Origin: Chara braunii
Lineage: Eukaryota; Streptophyta; Charophyceae; Charales; Characeae
Direction: 5' to 3'
Assembly: GCA_003427395.1 (NCBI GenBank)
Contig: BFEA01000151.1
Span: forward strand, 1,955,447 to 1,983,544
DNA length: 28,098 bases
The position numbers were made by a program, and so were the translations under genes. The notes below the pieces were generated by a model. The model had not been told where the DNA came from, did not search any database, and saw only the letters and a program-made list of their open reading frames with translations. Position 1 is the first letter of the stretch, and each line of letters begins with the position of its first letter. Below, in pieces: positions 8,461-16,210 of the stretch.

Positions 8461-8475
8461 GTTTGTTCTTATATC
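8461..8475 (+). repeat. Right target-site duplication of the U6 retrocopy
   Basis: Exact copy of 8331-8345, directly abutting the U6 5' end on its right side. This shows that the U6 copy is not 5'-truncated by the integration event. Confidence 0.9.
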
Positions 8476-9505
8476 TAACCATTGAATCTTGGGATTTCTG
8501 TATATGCTCAACAGCCTGCTGCAACATGTTATCATTCTGGACAGCAAACTCGATGCTGCATGGAACGGCGGTGGGTCTGTTTTCAGGTAGAAGGAAATCC
8601 AAGGCAGATCCAGGCTTCCAACATAGATGCAGCTGGTTGGGAGACTTACTGGTGGTACTGTGAAGAATGTTATTGCACAAGCTGGCGATGAGACATGATT
8701 TCTTATCCCAGTCATCCTGGCTCAGCTTGACATAATGCCAGAGCAAATGCTGTACCGCACGGTTCATCTGTTCTGCCTGGTTGTTGGCTTCAGGATGATT
8801 TCCTGAACTCGTTTGCAGTTGGGAGCCCATCTGCTCAGCTACCTTCTTCCACAACTCACTTGTGAAAGGGACATCTCTATCACTGACGATAGACTTTGGC
8901 AAGCCAATCATACACCGAGTTGTCCACAAACAGTTTGATCACATGTTCGGTCTTCGCTGTCTCGGGCATAACGACTAGTCTAGCATACTTTGAGAGTCGG
9001 TCTACTATGACAAAGATATGTCTCTTGCTGCTCTTGCTGGTCCCAAGGCTGTCCATGAAGTCCATGGACAAGCTCTGGCCCGGACGAGCTGGAATAGGCA
9101 AGGCATTGACAAACCCTAGAGGAGCTTGTGTCCTTGGTTTGTCGCACTGACAACTTGGCATGTTTCCACTTACCGTTTAGTGTTCTTAAGCATAGTATGC
9201 CACCAAAATCTCTGTACTAGATTTGCTGAAGTCTTTTTGTAGCCGTGGTCGAAATGACCGGTAGCGCTGTGACACTCTCTTAAAAATAACATACGCAAAC
9301 TCTCTCTATCCAGTACACAGTCTTTTATTCCCGGCCTTTTCAAGGACAGCAAACTGTCCACCACCACAAGCTCATCTGATATTGCCTTGTCTTTGGTCTC
9401 GAGCTTGCGGCTGATGTCTGACACCAGTGCATCTTCCCTGTAGTCATCCACCAATGATTGAGTCACATCGTTCAAAAGCCCAAACTCAGTTATCAAGGCA
9501 CCCAA
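8476..9505 (-). pseudogene. Ty3/gypsy integrase zinc-binding and catalytic core
   Basis: From 9505 downwards the frame carries RECHSATGHFDHGYKK and LVQRFWWHTM, the HHCC zinc-binding region, followed by CQ(V)xQCDKP around 9160. The catalytic core follows: SLSMDFMDSL gives the first Asp, FVIVDRLSKYA the next strand, GLPKSIVSDRDVPFTS the second Asp, and ANNQAEQMNRAVQHLL the Glu of the DDE triad. Integrase inserts element cDNA into the host genome. The copy is dead: a stop and a one-base deletion lie near 9165, a frameshift lies near 8905, and a U6 retrocopy interrupts it below 8461. Order and orientation agree with the RNase H remnant upstream. Confidence 0.88.
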
Positions 9506-9850
9506 TCTGCCCTTCGAGATAATGCATCCGCAACCTTATTGAACTCACCCTTCAGATGCTCTGGGCGGAAGTCATACTGAACGATGACTTCAATCCCCCT
9601 CTTGAGAGCATCAGAGAGTGTGGGTTGTGTGTTGATCCATCACACTGTCTCATGGTCAGATCTCACAATGGAGAATCTTCCCCAAAAGACAGTACCTCCA
9701 ATGTGTCAGGGCCTTGTAGAGGGCGTAGAGCTCACGCTCATACATGGACTTGGGTAAAATCTGAGAGGGTATCTTCTTGGTCATATACTCAATCAGCCTC
9801 AACTTTTTCCCCTCCTGCTGTCGAAGAACTGCAATAAATTGCAGTTTTCC
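9505..9850 (-). pseudogene. Ty3/gypsy RNase H remnant
   Basis: Minus-strand frames read KLRLIEYMTKKIPSQIL, PKSMYERELYALYKALTHWR, a decayed stretch, and finally RPEHLKGEFNKVADALSRR. These are the standard Ty3/gypsy RNase H motifs (the E in YERELYA, the D in VADALSR). RNase H degrades the RNA strand during reverse transcription. Stops lie between the motifs (around 9650). Homology ends near 9850, so the reverse transcriptase, protease and gag are missing and the element is 5'-truncated there. Confidence 0.85.
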
Positions 9851-10357
9851 AGTGGGGCTATACAGTAACTAGTTTGGATTTGGTAGTTTTCTTCGTTTTC
9901 AGCCCCATGGGGCATTATCCCTTGACCTGTCCCTCACTGGGACTCCTTTCTGTCCTGGTAGCTTTAGATCCGTTTTGTCCTTTTCTGCTGCTTTCTGAGT
10001 AGGCCCGTAGGTTTTGCTTTTCGGTCTGCCCTAGGCTGAGGTCGAGGTCGAAGTGTAGAAATTGGTTAGCAGCGAGGTGGTTCGGTTCTTTTCGTTGCTT
10101 TTTCTTTTCATGGTCTGGTGGAGGTTGCGTTGCTGCCCTGCTGCGCTATTGTTGGCATGTATGCAGGGCATCTTCTCCACATGATGTTGGCGGCCATAGC
10201 TGGGCCCGGCCAGCTCCCTTGGTGACCGCGCTGGGCTTGGCGCCCACGCGCTGCTGACACTTATGGCATTGTGTGGATGCCATGTTGGATTTCGTTTCAA
10301 TAGGCACATAACAGTTGGTATCAGATCCATGACCGCGTGCATCTAGCGGATCGATTG
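9851..10357. other. Spacer with a possible primer-binding site
   Basis: No gene is recognised. At about 10315-10328 the plus strand reads TTGGTATCAGATCC, close to the TGGTATCAGAGC primer-binding site (initiator tRNA-Met complement) of many plant LTR retrotransposons, and it directly follows an AACA-ending stretch. No matching LTR start or second LTR was found. The overlapping minus-strand frame at 10146-10520 also covers it. Confidence 0.3.
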
Positions 10358-10520
10358 ATTGGCCATCAACTGTCCGACCAGCGGTTGGCGATTTGGGGTG
10401 GGGCACTGATTGGCCATCAACTTTCTGGCCGGCGGTTGGCAGTTTGGGGAAGGACACCGATTGGCCATGAACTCTCTGACCGGCAGTTGCAGGTTTAGGG
10501 TGGTGCCCCATTTTCTTCAA
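10146..10520 (-). CDS. Hypothetical ORF with three 17-residue repeats
   Basis: A 124-codon minus-strand frame starts MKKMGHHPKPATAG and contains three in-frame copies of a 17-residue unit near PKxPTAGQxVDGQSVxx. It then has a basic stretch with a CHKCQQ dipole. The repeats come from the 51-bp tandem array at 10358-10510. I do not recognise the protein. There is no TATA box or splice context to decide whether it is expressed, and a chance open frame over a repeat with a period divisible by three is quite possible. Confidence 0.25.
   Translation of the reverse strand: MKKMGHHPKPATAGQRVHGQSVSFPKLPTAGQKVDGQSVPHPKSPTAGRTVDGQSIDPLDARGHGSDTNCYVPIETKSNMASTQCHKCQQRVGAKPSAVTKGAGRAQLWPPTSCGEDALHTCQQ
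10358..10510. repeat. 51-bp tandem repeat, three copies
   Basis: Units 10358-10408, 10409-10459 and 10460-10510 each begin ATTGGCCATSAACT and run to a GGTGGGGCAC-like end. Copies differ by scattered substitutions but not in length. The 51-base period preserves a reading frame on either strand. Confidence 0.9.
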
Positions 10521-11883
10521 CGGTTGTTGGCAGTGCGAGTTGCTGATTGATTGGTGTGCATCGGCGAGAAAGCGAGTTCGAAAAAAAAAATAAAAAATGG
10601 AGCGGTCTCCCGGCTTGAGCTGGCCACTGGCGTTAATTAATTAGCGTGTCAACCCTAATTAATCCACCGGTTGACCTGAGGGTTTCATGACCCTCAAATT
10701 CTCAGGTCTGACCACTGTTTTTTTTTTTTGTAAGTCTAATTCTTTTAAGCCCAACCAATTCAATTACCTGTCAAATCTGGACAGGAAGGCCTTTCAGGCC
10801 TTTTTTATTGTCATTATAGTATTGCGGGGAACCCCATAGCAGCCAGATCTGTGCTCAAGCCTCCAACGAGGGAACATGCGGGAGTTGCACCCACCAGCAG
10901 GTGCAATACCTGCTACAGCAGGTGGGCGATACCGGCCAGCGGTCAGCTAGTAGCATCAGGACCGAGCGTCTTCGATGGGCCAATCGCTGTGCCTCCCCTA
11001 CGGTCCCCTCCCCCTGTGAATATCAGCAGTCTCTGCTAAATGCCACTCGAGGGGACCAACGGCCTATCTCTAGATGGCAGGCGCCAAGCTTGCCCACTGG
11101 TTTTGTAGACCCCACTAGGGGAAGGTCAATTTGCAGAAGAAATCCATCAGCGAATCATTTGCAGCCGTTGATTGGAAGTTGCGACGAAGATTCAGTTTGG
11201 GCGCTGACCGACGGGAGTCTGCCAGGCCCTTGTAAGCTGGTCAAAGTTGACCAGTGGCATTGCTTCAATCAAAATTTTGATCGAGTGAGCTCGTTTTGGC
11301 AACCTGTGCCCCTAACGTCAGTTCGTCAGTCTGTCAAAATTGGTCGGTTAGGTCTTGCTTGTCATCCGTCTAGATGTCAGTTTGTGTTTGTCAGTCTGTT
11401 CGGCGTGAGAAGGTCGTCAATTGTTTGACTGGTCCTCCTGACCCTTGCTTGCAGTTGACCGTGGATTTTGAGCCTGCAGACAGCCTGTGTCTTCGGTCCG
11501 GATCTATCAGGTCTAGTCTTTCCCAGTTTGTCCTGCCAGATCCTAGTGTCAATCCAGTTTGCTCCTGTCGGTCGGAAGGGTTTGTAGTGATTCTGTTGCG
11601 TCAGTCTGACGAAGCCAGACAATCAATTTGTTGGTGTGCTGGGCCTGTGCCGCAGCCTGCAACAATTTTTTTTTTCTCTGCAAATTGACAGGTTGTTCCA
11701 CGTGCTGCCAGAACTTGGAGTTTCTTGCCATGCTAATCTAGTGCTGGTGTTTGTGGGAAGATCCGGATAGTATCTAATCAGGAGTTGTTTTATTTTGATT
11801 GGTGTGTAGTGTACGGTAAAAGAAAATTTGTAGAAATCATATATTATCTTTGTGCAACGGGCTGTGGTTACGGCTGGGTCTGA
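10511..11883. other. Non-coding stretch rich in small hairpins
   Basis: No protein is recognised in any frame. Short perfect inverted repeats are frequent: GACCTGAG 10673-10680 with CTCAGGTC 10701-10708; AAGGCCT 10786-10792 with AGGCCTT 10796-10802 followed by a T run; AGCAGGT 10896-10902 with ACCTGCT 10908-10914; CTGGTCAA/TTGACCAG at 11237-11254; and a 14-bp palindrome ATCAAAATTTTGAT at 11268-11281. A T run lies at about 10719-10731. The texture resembles the hairpin-string element at 15.3-17.3 kb. Confidence 0.6.
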
Positions 11884-12213
11884 TTACTTGGTTTTCGGTT
11901 CGTAAAGTGCTTCGATTGTGGTTCTTTGGATTCGTGTCCTGGCAGAACTGAAGAAGTGAGAGTCCATTGCTCCTTCAGTGGAGAACCTGCATAGCCTTGC
12001 CCTTGTTTGGGCTCCTTGCCATCGATACTGTGCGTGCTTCAGAAGTTGATCCTTCAATTCGTGTATGCGAGTTTGTAGTTCAGCGGTCCTTTGTTCCTGC
12101 CCTTGCGAGTTTTGTTCCTGTTTGGCATCCACTAAGTTTTGCATAATTGTGACTTCTTGCTGATATCTCTGGGCAGCTAGATTTTCGGAGTATTCATTAC
12201 ACTTTTTAGCCAT
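11884..12213 (-). CDS. Hypothetical coiled-coil ORF
   Basis: A 109-codon minus-strand frame begins at 12213 with MAKKCNEYSENLAAQRYQQE. Residues 10-60 are rich in Q, E, K and L with heptad-like spacing (IMQNLVDAKQEQN, then QRTAELQTRIHELKDQLLK), predicting a coiled coil. The C-terminal third is basic and not recognised. Its start lies just beyond an A/T-rich run and next to the LINE endonuclease fragments on the same strand. It could be the N-terminus of a retroelement gag or ORF1 protein, or a fragment of a host protein. No splice sites were assigned. Confidence 0.35.
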   Translation of the reverse strand: MAKKCNEYSENLAAQRYQQEVTIMQNLVDAKQEQNSQGQEQRTAELQTRIHELKDQLLKHAQYRWQGAQTRARLCRFSTEGAMDSHFFSSARTRIQRTTIEALYEPKTK

Positions 12214-12421
12214 AAAAAAAAAACAGTCCGTTATTAAACCAAGTGATTTGCGATTCTGGTTGAGGGCGGTAGTCCTTCCTGAAATCCCAAGCTTGTTTTA
12301 GGTACTTCTGGAAGGATTTGGATCTAAGTAGGGAGGTGTTTAGTTTATAGTAGCTGGCCCCTTGGTCTGGCCGTTTACGAAACGTCCAAACGGCCATGCA
12401 CAAGATCTTTCCTCCTCGCAT
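12206..12421 (-). pseudogene. LINE endonuclease C-terminal fragment, copy 1
   Basis: The minus-strand frame contains FRKRPDQGASYYKLNTSLLR followed by SKSFQKYLKQAWDFRKDYRP. This matches the end of the APE-type endonuclease region of L1-like LINE ORF2 proteins, where G-x-G/Y-x-W/Y-K-L-N-x-S-L-L is a typical motif. The endonuclease nicks target DNA to prime reverse transcription. Only the last part is present, and no reverse transcriptase follows on this strand. It lies inside tandem unit 1 (12262-12630). Confidence 0.6.
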
Positions 12422-12986
12422 ATAGACAAATCGGACACGTTGTCGAGCGCATCGGCCCCCGCGCGAGCAAGAGCCTTCCCGGCCGCATCACGAAGGAGAA
12501 ACTCAGGCTTTCCTGTTTTCAACGACAACTCGGGGACGACACGGTAACCCGTGCCGACCCTTTGCCGCTCCGGCCGAGTGCGCCAATCGTACATCCCGTG
12601 GTCCCCTACGACAAGATAGGTTCTCGCGGGGAGGGCGGTAGTCCTTCCAGAAATCCCAAGCCTGTTGTAGGTACTTCTGGAAGGATTTGGATCTAAGTAG
12701 GGAGGTGTTTAGTTTATAGTAGTTGGCCCCTTGGTCTGGCCGTTTACGAAACGTCCAAACCGCCATGCACAAGATCTTTCCTCCTCGCATGTAGACAAAT
12801 CGGACACGTTGTCGAGCGCGTTGCGAGGGCCTTCCCTGCCGCATCACGAAGGAGAAACTCAGGCTTTCCCCTATTCAACGACAACTCGGGGACAACACGG
12901 TAATCCGCGCCGACCCTTTGCCGCTCCGGCCGAGTGCGCCAGTCGTACATCCCGTGGTCCCCTACGACAGGATAGGTTCTCGCGGG
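12262..12986. repeat. Tandem duplication, units of 369 and 356 bp
   Basis: Unit 1 (12262-12630) and unit 2 (12631-12986) both begin GAGGGCGGTAGTCC and end GATAGGTTCTCGCGGG. They are highly similar; unit 2 lacks about 13 bases around a GC-rich stretch near 12450-12470 of unit 1. Each contains a LINE endonuclease fragment and then, on the right, the start of a dispersed repeat also seen at 26.8 kb. The similarity implies a fairly recent duplication. Confidence 0.9.
12631..12847 (-). pseudogene. LINE endonuclease C-terminal fragment, copy 2
   Basis: This second copy reads FRKRPDQGANYYKLNTSLLR and SKSFQKYLQQAWDFWKDYRP in tandem unit 2. It differs from copy 1 at a few residues (S to N, K to Q, R to W). 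Like copy 1 it lacks the rest of the endonuclease and all of the reverse transcriptase. Confidence 0.6.
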
Positions 12987-13132
12987 GCACAACTTACCTT
13001 CCCTAAGGGGCTGTCACCACCCTTAGGGGCGTATCCCCTGCCGAGCTACCAGCCCACGTGCAATTGCAGAGGTAGGCCGGTCGAGGGCGTTTGCCCGTTC
13101 GCTGTAGCATAGGTACGCATGGTTGAACGCCA
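12920..13132 (+). repeat. Dispersed repeat R1, copy A
   Basis: From CCGCTCCGGCCGAGTGCGCC the sequence parallels 26820-27052 in the same orientation. Shared blocks include CCCCTACGACAGGATAGG, GCTGTCACC with CCCTT, GGGCGTATCCCC, CCGAGCTAC, GCAATTGCAGAGG and GTTCGCTGTAGCATAGG. Weaker similarity seems to continue to about 13210 and 27140. It could be part of an LTR or the 3' region of one retrotransposon family, but terminal TG...CA ends were not identified. Confidence 0.75.
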
Positions 13133-14473
13133 AGGTGGACCCGAACGTCGTTCGTCCCTGGGGCGCTGATCTCCCAGGAATCGGAATGTATGCCGGTCGA
13201 CAAGGACGTGGTATTCCAAGCGTAAGGAAAACTTCGAGTGATCTTAGTACCTTCTCTCAAAGGCAATCAGGAGTTACTCAAACAAAACACGGTCAAATAA
13301 AGAAGACTCAAGTCAACGTAAGTTAACTTATCTTCTCAAATCGACACAATCATGCATACCACTCGTTCAGATCAAATCGACAAAGGCTGACTTGGCTTGT
13401 CATTCAACGACGAGCCATGATGAGTTGACTCGACTTCAAATAACACTTATCAACAAAAGGATAAAAGCATGACTAACATGCACAGCGACGCTCATATGAC
13501 GTCTGACCAAAATATCTCCACTCTGCCTGCCAAATGGCAGGGATGACACGGCTTTTCGACCTGATGAGGTGCATTGCCAAGTTCTTTCAGTTCATACCAC
13601 ACTGACTGCTAGCAAGTGCTGACATCCCAACTTCCAAGCAAAGTTAAGGTGCTATTGCTCTAGTGATGACTACGCTCTCATTCTAACTTTGGTGTGAATG
13701 CCATCTGCAGGTAATCCGGCTACCGCTATACAAGTCAGCAATCGACTTGAACAATCGAACATTGGATGCCCCATAAGGACGATGATCCGCTTTCAAATTT
13801 TGTTGGTTGCCTTGTCCTCCTGGCCCTTATTGACCTTGTTGGGGAGGGTCACTCCCGACTCTAGCTATCCAAGCCTTGCTTGCCATATCGACCCTATTGG
13901 TCCTCGCTTCTTGTGGCGAGGCCAACCACAACAAGAGTGCCTAGCCGCACTTTGTTCCGACTAGTAACCATGAACCGAGCTTCTTGTGGCTCAGTTCTCC
14001 ATGCACGAGTGACCCCTAAAGCGGCCACTAAAGGGGTATGCTATGACAGTTCCCCTTCACACGAGTGAATTTAAGGCTTTTCCGTGGGTAGGCACATGTC
14101 CTTTCCCTAGGAGGTGGTCTGGGATACACCTCGTCCTCACCCGAGCGAACCTCGGATCTCAAAAGTCGGGCTGGCTCCACCACAAGAGCATGGTATCTTC
14201 CCACAAAGCGGTCCACTTCGAGTCAGTAATGGGGCCGGCCCCTAAGTGAATGAACCCCCGCCTCGGATGCCTCCTAGGAAATAGAAAAATGTCTACCACG
14301 ACGGCAAACGATCCCTCGCCGCCTGACGTCAAGGGTAACTTAGACGAAAAAGGAGATCACAGGAGAGAAAATCATTCAGACAGATGGGTATAGACAGAGA
14401 GGGTCATTCGGGAAAGAACGAGTATCCTCACGAAAAATCTATGTCCATTTGATTTCTTCTTTGTGTGATCAAA
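13133..14473. other. No recognised gene
   Basis: No frame matches a known protein. Small inverted repeats are present, such as CCTGCC/GGCAGG near 13525-13541, and CCTCGC/GCGAGG followed by TTGTGG/CCACAA near 13900-13935. The stretch may be diverged LTR or untranslated sequence of the R1-bearing element, because weak similarity to the 27 kb copy continues into its first part. Confidence 0.4.
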
Positions 14474-14927
14474 TTCCTTTTCGTCGTCTAATGGTTGTCC
14501 TTCCCTCCAACATGCATGCAGGCGAGAAATAGAAGACAACCATCCTTCCATTTACTTTCATTAATATGAATAGGTTCCTCTTTTTCATGCATCCTTCTAC
14601 CTACCTGCACATCAGGCCGAACAACAAGTTCAAAAGAAGACAATGCAATCCCTAACTCATGTCAGACTTCCATTCACACGTGCAAACACACATTTCCTCT
14701 TTCCTTTTCGTCGTTTAATGGTTGTCCTTCCCTCCAACATGCATGCAGGCGAGAAATAGAAGACAACCATCCTTCCATTTACTTTCATTAACATGAATAG
14801 GTTCCTCTTTTTCAGGCATCCTTCTACCTACCTGCACATCAGGCCGAACAACGAGTTCAAAAGAAGACAATGCAATCCCAAACTCATGTCAGACTTCCAT
14901 TCACGCGTGCAAACACACATTTCCTCT
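14474..14927. repeat. 227-bp tandem duplication
   Basis: Unit 14474-14700 is repeated as 14701-14927 with only a handful of substitutions. Both start TTCCTTTTCGTCG and end AACACACATTTCCTCT. Each unit contains an inverted pair around a GGTTGTCCTTCC...GACAACCATCC text. No coding content is recognised. Confidence 0.92.
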
Positions 14928-15270
14928 ACCTTTTTAGTGAACATTAAAAGAATAGGGTCAAGCAAGTGTTGGTTCACACGGGTGTGAAGGGATCTGAGTC
15001 AATAACTGAATGACTGACTGACCTTGAGTGAAGTTGTAAAAAATGGCCCACTCAAGAAGACCATATAGAATCACGCCGCTAGATAAAAAGGTTGTCGCAA
15101 CAAGTCGTTAGCAAAGTAATCCACACTACTTCCTCGCGACGACCGCCTGCCACAATACTCCCTCAACATACAATCTCTTCCCAATAGTCTGACAGCGTTC
15201 AGCGTCGCCGACACACCAACCGCACCACCACGCGGTTGCCGTCAATACCAAAACTTCAGTGCCGCCGCTG
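14928..15270. other. No recognised gene; flank of the hairpin-string repeat
   Basis: The right part starts a small degenerate doublet: a CAGTGCCGCCGC...GGCAGCG text at about 15257 and again at 15310. The minus-strand frame at 15126-15401 is low-complexity and not recognised. Confidence 0.4.
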
Positions 15271-16210
15271 GAAAAAAAACGGCAGCGTTTTCGGGCTACC
15301 GCTAAAATATCAGTGCCGCCGCCGCAAAAAATTGGCAGCGCTTCCGCGTCATTGCAAAAAGCCGCCGTTGCCGTGCCGAGCGAACAACACCTCCCCTCCA
15401 CTCAGCTCCTTCTACTCGCTGCCCCCCAGCACTCCGGCAGCATAATGCTGCTCTCTACTCCACACTCAATTAGAAAGTGGGCAGCACCTCAACTGAGTGA
15501 GGATGCTGCTGGCCAGCCCTGCTTTTATAGCTGGGCTGGAGTGGCTGGCCAGCCCTGTTTTATAGTNATAGCTGGGCTGGAGTGGCTGGCCAGCCCTGTT
15601 TTATAGTTGGGCTGGAGTGGCTGGCCAGCCCTGTTTTATAGCTGGGCTGGAGTGGTGGGCAGTCACTTGAGGCTCAGCCAAAGAAAACGGGGCTGAGCCT
15701 AGCCCTCGATCTGAACTTCGATTGAGGGCTGGGAATCTTGATGTTCTACTAGGAACATCATGTCCCAAGCTTTGGCTATGCACCTGGCCACTTCCCTCGG
15801 CCAGGTGCAGCCACGAAGTGTCTGTATCAAGCCATTTTCAGCAGACTGTTGAAATGAACTGTCTGCTGTCACTTCAAGGTCCAGATGCTTCTTTGCCCTG
15901 CATCTAGACCGAGGTCATGAACGAATTTGTGACTGCTTTTTTTTTTTCCAACTCTTCTCCTCCCCTTTCTTTCTTCTGCCTATCCCCTGTATCTACGCTG
16001 AACCTGCGGCCATGTACGTGGCCGTTACTTACTCCCCCTCTTCTGTTTTTTTTTTTTTATTTGAAAGGGGCAGCTCGTTTTTCAAAACGAGCAGCCTCCT
16101 TTCACCAAGTCATTTCACAGTGTTGAACTAGAGTCAAGCTCAGACGGGTCTCCCCCCTGCTGCCTGCGCCCGTATCTAGGTGGAACAAGGCGTCTCATAC
16201 AGGCGCAAGG
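15271..16210. repeat. Hairpin-string repeat, copy 1
   Basis: This roughly 940-bp non-coding unit is repeated immediately downstream. It begins with A-rich/GGCAGCGTTT text and ends ACAAGGCGTC...CAGGCGCAAGG. Inside are four copies of a 35-41 bp subrepeat (15509-15655, with one N at 15567). Successive short inverted repeats follow, for example AGGCTCAGCC 15670-15679 with GGCTGAGCCT 15691-15700, the CCTCGAT/ATTGAGG pair, TGATGTTC/GAACATCA, GCACCTGGCC/GGCCAGGTGC, CAGCAGAC/GTCTGCTG, and GCTCGTTTT/AAAACGAGC near 16072-16093. Relative to copy 2 it lacks 215 bases. No protein or known transposon termini are visible. Confidence 0.85.
15509..15655. repeat. 35-41 bp subrepeat, four copies
   Basis: The unit begins CTGGCCAGCCCTG and contains TTTTATAG, then CTGGGCTGGAGTGG. 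Copies start at 15509, 15545, 15586 and 15621. The second is a few bases longer and contains an N. Each copy is itself a hairpin (CCAGCCC with GGGCTGG), and each junction makes the 12-bp palindrome GGCTGGCCAGCC. Copy 2 of the larger element has three units at 16668-16770. Confidence 0.88.

Noticed and set aside
8339-8929. Integrase frame reading straight through to 8339 as one protein
   Set aside because: Below 8461 the frame is reading U6 snRNA sequence. The real integrase continuation resumes beyond the insertion.
13570-13592. Hammerhead ribozyme core from CTGATGA near 13571
   Set aside because: No GAAA follows the putative stem II, and the flanking stems do not form.
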